DNA of 64,000 nt from Chryseobacterium sp. E1 (GTDB taxonomy: Bacteria; Bacteroidota; Bacteroidia; Flavobacteriales; Weeksellaceae), in NCBI GenBank assembly GCA_019203745.1, contig CP078104.1, positions 1,687,001 through 1,751,000 of the forward strand. The letters are read 5' to 3'. A program made the translations under genes and the position numbers. Below, piece by piece: positions 19,590-28,585 of this stretch. The notes under the pieces are model-generated. The model did not search any database and was not told the DNA's origin. It saw only the letters and a list, made by a program, of their open reading frames with translations. Positions within the stretch are counted from its first letter, which is position 1. Every line of letters begins with the position of its first letter.

Positions 19590-20353
19590 TTGTCATCATT
19601 CTGTTTAATATACTTTTTGTAATGTTCATCGTTGCAGTGATGATCTATATCATCAACTACAGACGGCGCAAAAAGGAATATCTGAATGAAATTGAGATGA
19701 AAAATGAACTTCATCAGCGAGAACTCCTGTCTACCCAGCTGGAGATTCAACAAGCCACCATGCAGCAGATCGGACGTGAGCTTCATGACAACATTGGCCA
19801 AAAACTGACTCTGGTAAGCCTTTACGTACAGCAGATGCTCTATGAAAACAAAGCCCCGGAAGCCAATGAAAGGATTGATCAGGTCTCGCAGATCATCAAT
19901 CAGTCTCTGCAGGATCTCAGAAGTCTTTCAAAAACCTTAACGGATGATAATATCAACCAGAAGGAAATTGTAACTTTGATTCAGGAAGAAGTAGACAATA
20001 CCAATTCTTTCAGGAAATGTAAAGTAAGCTTTAAGCACAATTTCAACCAGCTTGATCTGGGTTTTGTTCATAAAAATGTACTCCTGAGAATTACCCAGGA
20101 ATTTATCCAGAACAGTATAAAACATTCCGGCTGTCAGAATATTTTCATCAGTCTTAATACCTCTGAAGAAGCCCTCTGGGAGCTTACCATACATGATGAT
20201 GGTAAAGGATTTGACACCGCAAAGGTAACCTCCAACGGAATCGGTCTTACCAACATGAAGAACAGAGCCGAGATCATAGGTGCCCGATTCTGTCTTGAAA
20301 GCCAGGAAAACAAAGGGACCACACTTAATATTATTTTTAAAAAGCAGTCATGA
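19568..20353 (+). CDS. NarL-type sensor histidine kinase (HisKA_3)
   Basis: 261 residues, frame intact. One membrane helix at about 5-28 (LLIVIILFNILFVMFIVAVM) is followed by a coiled coil and the phosphoacceptor motif GRELHDNIGQKL with His at about 73. The HATPase_c domain has QEFIQNSIKHSG (N box), DDGKGFD and NGIGLTNMKNRAE (G box). There is no periplasmic sensor domain, which points to the preceding membrane protein for signal input. It overlaps the membrane gene (22 bp) and the regulator gene (4 bp, ATGA). Confidence 0.9.
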   Translation: MGKTELLIVIILFNILFVMFIVAVMIYIINYRRRKKEYLNEIEMKNELHQRELLSTQLEIQQATMQQIGRELHDNIGQKLTLVSLYVQQMLYENKAPEANERIDQVSQIINQSLQDLRSLSKTLTDDNINQKEIVTLIQEEVDNTNSFRKCKVSFKHNFNQLDLGFVHKNVLLRITQEFIQNSIKHSGCQNIFISLNTSEEALWELTIHDDGKGFDTAKVTSNGIGLTNMKNRAEIIGARFCLESQENKGTTLNIIFKKQS

Positions 20354-20988
20354 AAAAATCTATTGTAATCGTTGACGATCATATACTTATTGCCAAAGCA
20401 CTGGAAGGCATCATTAGTAATTTCAGTGAATTTGAGGTCATTTATGTCTGTGAAAACGGTAAAGACCTTATTGAAAAATTCGAAGAAGGCAACATCATTC
20501 CGGATATTATCCTTTTAGACATCAGCATGCCGATCATGGACGGTTTTGAAACGGCGGCATGGCTTACAAAAAATCATCCGGACATCAAGGTCATGGCTCT
20601 TAGCATGCAGGGAGATGACAATAGTGTGATTAAAATGATTAAAAACGGAGCAAAAGGCTATCTTCTGAAAAATACACATCCGAAAGATCTGGAAACAGCA
20701 CTTTCCAGACTGAACACTGATGGATTCTTTTATCCGGACTGGGCTTCAAAAATCATTTTCTCCAATCTCGGCAAAGAGGAACCGGAAGTTTCTATAAAGA
20801 TTTCCGAACGTGAAAAAGAATTCCTGAAATATACCGTAACAGAGCTTAGCTACAAAGAAATTGCAGACAGAATGTGCTGCAGTCCCAGAACAGTAGAAAG
20901 CTACCGGGATCAGCTTTGCGAAAAACTCGACTTAAAAACCCGTGTAGGATTAGCTGTTTTTGCTATTAAAAATGGATTTGCCGGCTAA
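20350..20988 (+). CDS. NarL/FixJ-family response regulator
   Basis: 212 residues, intact. The receiver domain has IVDDH near the start, phospho-acceptor Asp in ILLDISMPIMDGF (about residue 57) and the Lys in GYLLKNTHP. The C-terminal LuxR-type HTH reads ISEREKEFLKYTVTELSYKEIA then CCSPRTVESYRDQL. Partner of the overlapping kinase. Its nearest possible targets are the four surrounding M43 protease genes; this is inference from position and a shared promoter stretch. Confidence 0.93.
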   Translation: MKKSIVIVDDHILIAKALEGIISNFSEFEVIYVCENGKDLIEKFEEGNIIPDIILLDISMPIMDGFETAAWLTKNHPDIKVMALSMQGDDNSVIKMIKNGAKGYLLKNTHPKDLETALSRLNTDGFFYPDWASKIIFSNLGKEEPEVSIKISEREKEFLKYTVTELSYKEIADRMCCSPRTVESYRDQLCEKLDLKTRVGLAVFAIKNGFAG

Positions 20989-21179
20989 AAAGAAGCGTTA
21001 AAAATATTCTCATAATAACAATTAATATTGAAATTATTTCTTAAAAAGAATCATAACAACTAAAAACAAAAATAACTTTTTCAAAATTGAATAAAATTTA
21101 ACATCTAACATAAAAAGAAAGAATATATTCAATAAAAACAATAATTAAATAAGAATAATTTAAATAAATTGTAAAATCA

Positions 21180-21210
21180 TTTGCATATTAATTTCAAATA
21201 ATATAATTTC
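21180..21210 (+). promoter_or_regulatory. predicted promoter of M43 paralogue 2
   Basis: TTTG (21180-21183), 18 bp, TATAATTTC (21202-21210), with the ATG 39 bp after the TA box. The upstream stretch TTAAATAAGAATAATTTAAA and the downstream CCCTCAAA are shared with paralogue 3. Confidence 0.6.
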
Positions 21211-21240
21211 ATACCCTCAAAAAAATAAAAAAATTGTGAT

Positions 21241-22250
21241 ATGAAAAAAATCTTATTTGGAGCTCTTATGCTCGGTTTAATGACAGCCTGTAACAGTGAC
21301 AATGTGAACAATCAAAATGAAGAGTCTACGGAAACTTCTGTTCCAGCTGCCGGAGCTGCCTCCCTGAGCAGAAGCTGTCTTTCGGAAGAGATAAGACAGG
21401 AGGCCTTACAGAACAGCCCGGAACTGAGACAAAAGTTCGCTGAACTGGAGACCAATACACAAAAATTTTCCAATGAAATACAACTTGGAAAAGTTCTTAC
21501 AGACGGTACTGTCGAAATTCCTGTAGTGGTAAATGTTCTATACAGCAATGATGCCGAAAATATTTCGGATGCGAGAATTGCAGAACAAATTGAAGTATTG
21601 AATGCTGATTATAGCGGTACCAATACAGACATTACAAAAGTTCCTTCAGAATTCCAGCCTGTAAAAGCCGGGGATATAAAAGTAAAATTCAGACTGGCCA
21701 ATACTGTAAGAAAATCCACAACCACTACAAGCTGGGTAAGAGATACCATGAAAAAATCAGCGAATGGCGGAATAGATGCGACAAGTCCAGCCAATTACCT
21801 TAATATATGGGTGGTAGGCAAAGTGGTAAGCAGTGATGGAAGAACCATTCTTGGGTACGCAACCTTCCCTGAATCTGCCGGATTATGGAATGACGGAGTT
21901 GTAATTCCTGCCCCTTATTTTGGAAAAACAGGAGCTGCAGCCAACTTCAATCTGGGAAGAACAGCAACCCATGAGGTAGGACACTATCTGAACCTAAGAC
22001 ATATATGGGGAGATGCAAAATGTGGTGACGACCTGGTAGCAGATACTCCAACACAAACCTCAGAAAATTACAATACACCTACCTACCCGCTTTACAATCG
22101 TTGTAACGGGAAAAACAGATCTGTAATGTTTATGAACTATATGGACTATGTAAACGATGCAGCTATGTTTATGTTCACAGCCGGACAAAAACAAGAATGC
22201 AGTCTGTAGTAGCTTCTACCGGTGCAAGATCCGGATTAAGAGAACTCTAA
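21241..22250 (+). CDS. M43-family zinc metalloprotease lipoprotein, paralogue 2 (one frame break)
   Basis: Lipoprotein signal MKKILFGALMLGLMTAC, a possible cysteine-switch Cys in SRSCLSEEIRQE, zinc motif HEVGHYLNLRH and Met-turn MNYMDY. One A is missing near 22194; after repair the protein ends in GLREL and is about 336 residues, as in its paralogues. It has its own promoter and terminator, both near-copies of those around paralogues 3 and 4, so it is one of three whole-unit duplicates. Expected location is the outer membrane or surface. Confidence 0.88.
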
Positions 22251-22275
22251 GACTATAAACCTTTTTTAAATATTT

Positions 22276-22308
22276 AAATCTATCTCAGATGTGAGATAGA
22301 TTTTTTTA
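22276..22308 (+). terminator. terminator after M43 paralogue 2
   Basis: AAATCTATCTCA-GATG-TGAGATAGATTT is a perfect 12-bp stem followed by T's. It is the parent form of the terminators at 23748 and 25121. Confidence 0.85.
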
Positions 22309-22638
22309 TGCTTTTACACTTTTCAAACTGCAGAAATTCAATAAAACAACAACATTAGAATGATAATATATATTATAAAATAAAAAAGAAGAATAAATCA
22401 GCACATAAATAACTTTTTATCTTGAAAAAATTAGTTCTACGATTGGATTTATAATAAAAAAATATTCTATAAATTACAAAAAACACTAAATTATTTACAC
22501 TTAAAAATACACTATGCCGTGAAATACGAAAGAAGATTGTTGAAATTGATTAAAACTCAACATAAATACATTTTATTTAACATTTAACTACATAAATAAC
22601 TTATTAAATAAGAATAATTTAAATAAAATGTAAAATAA

Positions 22639-22669
22639 TTTGTATTTCAATTTTAAATGATATAATTTC
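22639..22669 (+). promoter_or_regulatory. predicted promoter of M43 paralogue 3
   Basis: TTTG (22639-22642), 18 bp, TATAATTTC (22661-22669); ATG 36 bp after the TA box. About 75 bp of this block is nearly identical to the block upstream of paralogue 2. Confidence 0.6.
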
Positions 22670-22696
22670 ACACCCTCAAATTCAAAATATAGTGAT

Positions 22697-23710
22697 ATGA
22701 AAAAATTCATGTTTGGAGCCCTGATTTTGGGCGTACTATCGGCCTGTAACACAGACAGCCTTACCAATCAAAATGAAACTCCAGTAAACCAGGGGAGGCT
22801 CCTGCAGCAAGCGCTTCGAAGAGAAGCTGTCTTTCGGAAGAAATAAGAGAGAAAATGCTGCAGAAAACCCTTCCCTGAGACAAAAAATGAGTGAAATTGA
22901 AGCCGGAGCCGAGAGATACGCCAATAACCTTGCAATGGGCAAAGTTCTCGCAGATGGAACGGTGGAGATTCCGGTTGTTTTTAACGTAATCTACAATACG
23001 GCAACCCAGAATGTCTCTGATGCAAGAATTGCAGAACAGATTGCAGTTCTGAATGCCGATTATGGCGGAACCAATTCTGATGTTACTAAAATACCTTCCG
23101 CATTTCAACCTTCCGCAGCCGGCGATGTAAAAATCCGTTTTAAGCTGGTAGCAACCAACCGGAAACAAAGCTCAAAAACAGGTTGGCGATCTGATCTTGA
23201 AGAAATGAAAAAGCAAGCACAGGAGGTATTACAGCTACTGATGTAACAAAAAATATGAATATTTGGGTAGTGAACTCAATACTTGACGAAAATAACCAGC
23301 CCGGGACTTTAGGATATGCTTATTATCCGGAACATGCAGGACAATGGTATGACGGTCTTGTAATTGGCTATAACTATATCGGAAAAACAGGAGCTTCTGC
23401 CCCATTCAATCTTGGAAGAACAGTCACACATGAAGTAGGACATTATCTGAATCTTCCACACCTTTGGGGATCAAGCGATGCAGGATGTCTGACAGATTAC
23501 TCTAATGATACCCCGCTTTCTCCCGGCCCTAACTACGGAACTCCCACCTATCCTTTAAACAGATCTTGCGGAGGGGTAAGCCGTTCTCAGATGTTTATGA
23601 ATTATATGGATTATGTGGATGATAAAGCAATGTTTATGTTCTCTGCCAACCAGAAAACAAGAATGCAGGCTGTAGTTTCAGCATCGGGACCAAGATCCGG
23701 ATTAAGGTAA
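22697..23710 (+). CDS. M43-family zinc metalloprotease lipoprotein, paralogue 3 (three frame breaks)
   Basis: Signal MKKFMFGALILGVLSAC, then the same layout as its paralogues: RSCLSEEIRE, HEVGHYLNLPH zinc motif (Pro replaces Arg before the third His), MNYMDY Met-turn. Breaks near 22790, 22863 and 23215 are one-base losses in G or A runs. It ends in GLR without the last two residues seen in the others. Sequence between the zinc His and Met-turn differs most from the group (SSDAGCLTDYSNDTPLS), which may change substrate preference. Real pseudogenisation cannot be fully excluded, but the pattern matches the errors elsewhere. Confidence 0.82.
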
Positions 23711-23747
23711 TTCAGCTACTTTAAGTTTTTATCATTGAAAAATTTCC

Positions 23748-23779
23748 AAATCTATCTCTGTTCAGGGATAGATTTTTTT
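23748..23779 (+). terminator. terminator after M43 paralogue 3
   Basis: AAATCTATCTCTG-TT-CAGGGATAGATTT followed by TTTTT; the stem has one G-U pair. Clearly homologous to the terminator of paralogue 2. Confidence 0.8.
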
Positions 23780-24037
23780 GATTTATGTAAAATCAGTAAC
23801 AGGAAAATTACAATAAGAGTAGTAAATACTGACAACAGAACTTACCACTATCCGAATCTCTTCTTTGTTAAAAAATTTCTACAAATCTTATAAAAATTAA
23901 AATTATTTACATTCAAAAACGCACTTTAATTTGAAATTAGATACACTTTTTTAAAAATAATTAAAATTCAAAACAAACATCGATATGATGAATTATACAT
24001 AAATAAACAATAAATTAATTATCAATTATAAATATAA

Positions 24038-24069
24038 TTTGCAAATCAATTAAAAACTATATAAATTAG
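24038..24069 (+). promoter_or_regulatory. predicted promoter of M43 paralogue 4
   Basis: TTTG (24038-24041), 18 bp, TATAAATTAG (24060-24069); ATG 36 bp after the TA box, the same geometry as paralogue 3. Confidence 0.5.
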
Positions 24070-24095
24070 TATTCTCAAAAATTAAAATAACGATT

Positions 24096-25100
24096 ATGAA
24101 AAAACTACTTTTTGGAGCACTTATGCTCGGTGTAATGTCTGCCTGTAACAGTGACAACATTAACAATCAAGGTGAGACTCCGGTTGATGAACCCGCTGTT
24201 TCTGCTGGTATAGCTCAAAGAGGCTGTGCTTCTGAAGAAATACGACAGGAAGCTTTAAAAAACAGCCCAGAACTCAGACAAAGGTTTGCAGCTCTGGAAA
24301 ACAATACAGAAAAATTCAGTAACGATATCAAACTTGGAAAGGTGCTTTCTGACGGAACTGTAGAAATCCCCGTGGTTGTCAATGTCATCTACAAAACAAC
24401 AGCAGAAAATGTTTCTGATTCAAGAATTGCAGAACAGATTGCTGTTTTAAATGCCGATTACTCAGGTACGAACAGTGATGCCAGCAAAATCCCTTCAGAA
24501 TTTCAATCTGTAAGTTCTGGTGATACGAAAGTAAAATTCAGATTGGTAAACACCATCAGAAAATCGACCTCAAAAACAAGCTGGTCAACAAATGATGATA
24601 TGAAAAAGGCTTCCAAAGGAGGTATTGCTGCTACAAATCCTACAAATTATCTGAACATCTGGGTGGTAGGCAAAATGACCAGCCAGGGAAGAACAATTCT
24701 GGGCTACGCAACATTCCCTGAATCTGCCGGATTATCAAATGACGGGGTTGTAATTGCCGCTCCTTTTTTTGGCAAAACAGGCGCATCTTCTCCTTTCAAC
24801 TTAGGAAGAACAGCTACTCATGAAGTAGGACATTATCTGAATCTAAGACACATCTGGGGAGATGCTAATTGCGGAAATGACCAGGTAAGCGATACCCCTA
24901 CACAGACAACTGCTAATTACGGAAAACCTACTTATCCTCTTTACAATACCTGTGGTGGGGTAAACAGATCTGTAATGTTCATGAACTATATGGATTATGT
25001 GGATGACGGAGCTATGTTTATGTTCTCTGCCGGACAGAAAACAAGAATGCAGGCTGTAGTAGCTTCTACCGGCGCAAGATCCGGACTAAGAGTTTATTAA
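24096..25100 (+). CDS. M43-family zinc metalloprotease lipoprotein, paralogue 4
   Basis: 334 residues, intact. Lipoprotein signal MKKLLFGALMLGVMSAC; possible switch Cys in RGCASEEIRQE; zinc motif HEVGHYLNLRH at about residue 246; Met-turn MNYMDY; ends GLRVY. Nearest to paralogue 2 (shared NSPELRQ, WVVGKM, GYATFPESAGL, VMFMNYMDYV). Closes the tandem array and has its own terminator. Confidence 0.9.
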   Translation: MKKLLFGALMLGVMSACNSDNINNQGETPVDEPAVSAGIAQRGCASEEIRQEALKNSPELRQRFAALENNTEKFSNDIKLGKVLSDGTVEIPVVVNVIYKTTAENVSDSRIAEQIAVLNADYSGTNSDASKIPSEFQSVSSGDTKVKFRLVNTIRKSTSKTSWSTNDDMKKASKGGIAATNPTNYLNIWVVGKMTSQGRTILGYATFPESAGLSNDGVVIAAPFFGKTGASSPFNLGRTATHEVGHYLNLRHIWGDANCGNDQVSDTPTQTTANYGKPTYPLYNTCGGVNRSVMFMNYMDYVDDGAMFMFSAGQKTRMQAVVASTGARSGLRVY

Positions 25101-25120
25101 AATCAATTTTTTAAATATTT

Positions 25121-25153
25121 AAAATCTATCTCATCTATGGGATAGATTTTTTT
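25121..25153 (+). terminator. terminator after M43 paralogue 4
   Basis: AAAATCTATC..GATAGATTTT stem (10 bp, extendable) with a T run. The preceding TTTTTTAAATATTTAAA is shared with the 3' end of the paralogue 2 unit. Confidence 0.8.
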
Positions 25154-25189
25154 ATACTTTTACGCCACTTAAACCTCAGGGATTCAACG

Positions 25190-26573
25190 ATGAAAAAAAT
25201 AGTACTGGCATCATGCATATTACTGCATCTCTGCTGTTATAAAGCACAAGACACCATTCACACCAGAAATCTCCAGGCAGATCTTGCGATGATACAGCCT
25301 GATCTCCCTTTTCAGGAAAAAAGCTTTTCTTTAAAAAGGAATGGGTGAAGAAATCTGTGGCCCCTGCTATTCTTTTTACAGCTGCCGCCGCTACATGGGG
25401 CGAAAAGGAAAATATCCGTGAGGTAAGAAACCGCTATCTTCCCAATTTTAAAGTCAAGTATGATGATTACCTTCAATACGCTCCGGCTGTTGCGGTTTAC
25501 GGATTAAAGCTTTCCGGTGTAAAAGGACGGAATAATCTTGGAAGGGCCACCCTTTCTTATGGTACCAGCTTAGCTATTATGGCTATTTTGGTGAATTCAA
25601 TTAAATACACATCAAAAGTAGAGCGGCCGGACGGATCCAAAAATAATTCTTTTCCTTCCGGACATGCTGCCATGGCTTTTACCAATGCAAGCTTCTTACA
25701 TAAAGAATACGGACTTGTAAACCCGGCATACAGCATTGGCGGTTATAGTGCTGCAACTATTACAGGGCTGGGCCGGAACTTGAATAACAGGCACTGGGTC
25801 CCTGATATCCTTGCCGGTGCAGGGATCGGGATTATCTCTACGGAACTGGGCTATTTCTTCATCGATAAAATTTATAAAAACAAAGGTGATAATTTAAGTA
25901 TTTTATCCAGAATACAAGGAAACGACTCCCCTTCTTTCCTTTCTTTAAAGATGGGTACAGCGTTAGGTACCACCAACTTCCTTCGGGAATCAGAACTGGA
26001 TGACAAAAAACAGATCGGTTTTGAAGGCGGACTGGAAGGTGCTTACTTCTTTTCAAAAAAATGGGGCGTAGGAGCAGATGTCACTTTCAGCAGCTTTCCT
26101 ATCAAGCCGCAAAGAATTACCTTTGATGATGGACAGGACTTTGGGAACATAGCATCAGAACCCAATCCCTGGGCTTCCTGGCAGCAGGTATAGGACCTTA
26201 TTTCTCTCATGATTTTTCAGACAAATGGCAGCTTATGATAAAGGCAACCGCAGGATATTCAGCAACTGCCAGTGGTAAAGTGTTTGTAAAAGGAGATGGT
26301 ATTGACACTCCCAACCATGAACTTGAGATAGCGAAATATAAGCCTAAACCGGCTTTCCGATGGAATACGGGAGCTTCCATGACCTATAAATTCAATCCGG
26401 GACTTGGCCTTACTTTTTATACAGATTATAATCAGATCAACTCCACTATACGTTATCATTTCAGCGATGACATCAAGGAAAGTGCAGAACTGGATGAAGA
26501 GCTCAACCATCTTATTGCCAAAGAAAAGATCAATTATATTACGTTAGGTTTACGATTAACTGCGTATTTTTAA
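25190..26573 (+). CDS. PAP2-family phosphatase with C-terminal beta-barrel-like region (two frame breaks)
   Basis: Signal-like start MKKIVLASCILLHLCCYKAQ. The PAP2 core has KYTSKVERPDG, PSGHAAMAF and NNRHWVPDILAG, the three phosphatase motifs (KxxxxxxRP, PSGH, RxxxxxHxxxD) with His acid-base residues present. After about residue 270 come amphipathic strands with aromatic ends (GVGADVTFSSFP, GLGLTFYTDYNQ, ITLGLRLTAYF), like an outer-membrane barrel. Breaks near 25325 (A run) and 26172 (C run). About 461 residues. Probably dephosphorylates lipid phosphates or pyrophosphates in the envelope. Confidence 0.8.
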
Positions 26574-26580
26574 AACATAA

Positions 26581-26612
26581 AAGCCTTCAGATATTTTTGA
26601 AGGCTTTCATTT
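26581..26612. terminator. bidirectional terminator between PAP2 and M1 peptidase genes
   Basis: AAGCCTTCA-GATATTTT-TGAAGGCTT, a 9-bp stem followed by T's on the plus strand and preceded by A's, lies between convergent genes. Confidence 0.75.
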
Positions 26613-28479
26613 TTATAATGCTTTTGTATTATCTCCCGGTGTATAATCCATGAAAAGATCACCATCAAGTTTTACAGATTTCACTTTTTTTTCTTGATAG
26701 GAATGACCAGATCTGTCAGTTTTTGATCTTTTTCCCAGATAGAAGGTGAGAAATGCAGTTTTTCAGTTGTTCCGTCTTCATAAGTCAGCACTGCATCGAA
26801 TGGAATTGCGAATCCTCCTACATTCGTTACATTTACTGTAAGCAGATCATTCATCTGAGAAGCTCTTTCCACCTTAAGATCTATATAATTATTCGTATAA
26901 AACCAGTTGTGGAAAAACCAGTTCAGATTTTTTCCGGACCCCGTATTCATTGAGTTGAAATAATCCCATGGCACAGGATGCTTACCGTTCCAGTTATCCA
27001 TATAATGATGTAATGCTTTTTGAATAGCTCATCCCCGAGATAATCTTTCAGGGCCAGATAAGACAAGGAGGCTTTTACATAAGAATTGTTTCCGTATCCG
27101 GCACCGCTCACCTGGGTACTCATGGTGATCAGGGGCTGATCCTGTTCTGCTGAAGGATCATTGATCCATTTTTTGACACGGAAATTTTTATAAAATTCTT
27201 TAGCTGCTTCTTCCCCGTTCTCATCAATTCCGATAAGGTATTCAAGTGTGGTTGCCCAGCCTTCATCCATAAAAGCATATCTCGTTTCGTTGATTCCCAT
27301 ATAAAAAGGAAAATAGGTATGAGCTATTTCATGATCAGCAGTAAGCCTTGCATCTTTCAAATCATCCGGAATACTGGTATCATTGATCATCATTGGGTAT
27401 TCCATATCGGCATACCCTTGAATTGCGGTCATTACATTATAAGGATATTCCACTCCCGGCCACTTTTTAGAAAACCAATCCAGGTTATACTGCATCCATC
27501 CTACATATTGTTCGAAATCTTTTGCCCCGTTTTTGTATCCGGCCTGTACGCTTGCTCTCTTCGTTTTTAGCTGAACACTGGCTGCATCCCACACATAGTG
27601 ATTACTCATGGCAAAACAAAAATCCGTAATATGATTAGCTTTGAATTTCCAGGTATTCCATTTGTTCTGGCGGGTTACTTTCCCGGATTTCATTTCCTGT
27701 TCCGTAGCAATATGCATTACTTTATCACTTTTCAATGAAGCTCTATACCTTTTCAGGTATTCAGTACTAAGCACATCTTCCGGATTAAGGAAATCACCGG
27801 TTGCCCAGACAACGTAATTCTTCGGAGCTGTGATGGCAAAGCTGTAATCATTAAAGTCATTGTAAAACTCCTGTCTGTCTGAATGCGGAAGCATATCCCA
27901 TCCGTTATAATCATCGTATACAGAAATTCTCGGGAAAGAATAAGCTACATAGAACGTTTCAGGGTCTATCTGCCCTTCTCTCCCACTTTGTACAGAAAGA
28001 GGGTATTCCCATTCTATTCTGACCTCAGCTTTAGATTTTGATTTTAAGGCAGACTTTAATTTTACTTTTTCCACAGTTCCCCAATCATCACTGTTAATCT
28101 CATATTTCTCATTATTTACAATGAAAGATTTGATCCTGAGTCCGGAAGAGAGAAAATCTTTAGATACAAATCCTGATCTTGGCGACTGAGGCTTGTGAAG
28201 GTTGTTCACAAATCTTATGGCCAGCTCATTCAGTGCATCCGGGCTGTTGTTGGTATAAACAATTGTTTCTTTTCCGGAAACCACTTTTGTTCCGGCATCC
28301 ACTTTTACTTCTACATTATAGATTCCTTTATTCTGCCAGTAGTTTTTACCAGGTGCTCCTGAAATATCACGGGTTCCTTTTTCATAGGCCTTTTTGATAT
28401 TTCTGGGCATATATAACTCCTGCGCAGACCATTGCATCAGCGAAACGACCACCAGCATTCCGGAAAAAATTTTCTTCAT
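26613..28479 (-). CDS. M1-family metallopeptidase, copy 1 (two frame breaks)
   Basis: Gluzincin aminopeptidase-like protein, about 622 residues. The signal peptide follows MKKIFSGMLVVVSLMQWSAQ. The catalytic motif is DHEIAHTYFPF with the third zinc ligand Glu in MDEGW, 18 residues on. ADMEYPMMIND stands where aminopeptidases have GxMEN. Breaks near 27012 (A run) and 26685 (extra A); the repaired tail ends in DYTPGDNTKAL. I start at 28479 rather than the further upstream codon because the signal sequence begins there. Related to the second copy at 37.9-39.9 kb. Confidence 0.87.
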
Positions 28480-28585
28480 ATCGATCCTTTTAAAGATAGG
28501 TATCAAAAATAGCGAAAAGTGACAGCTGGCGGTAATTTCTTTTGTAATAATGTTTTATGATAATTAATTATTCACTTATAATATT

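Larger units (their letters stand above)
22251..22696. other. intergenic region between M43 paralogues 2 and 3
   Basis: 446 bp without a gene. It begins with the terminator of paralogue 2, continues as very AT-rich DNA, and ends with the duplicated promoter block of paralogue 3 (from about 22600). I see no ORF of note. Confidence 0.5.
23711..24095. other. intergenic region between M43 paralogues 3 and 4
   Basis: 385 bp: terminator of paralogue 3, AT-rich DNA, then the promoter of paralogue 4. No gene seen. Confidence 0.5.

Noticed and set aside
22697..23710. Protease paralogue 3 as a true pseudogene
   Set aside because: Three frame breaks are all single-base run errors like those in housekeeping genes; active-site residues are intact.
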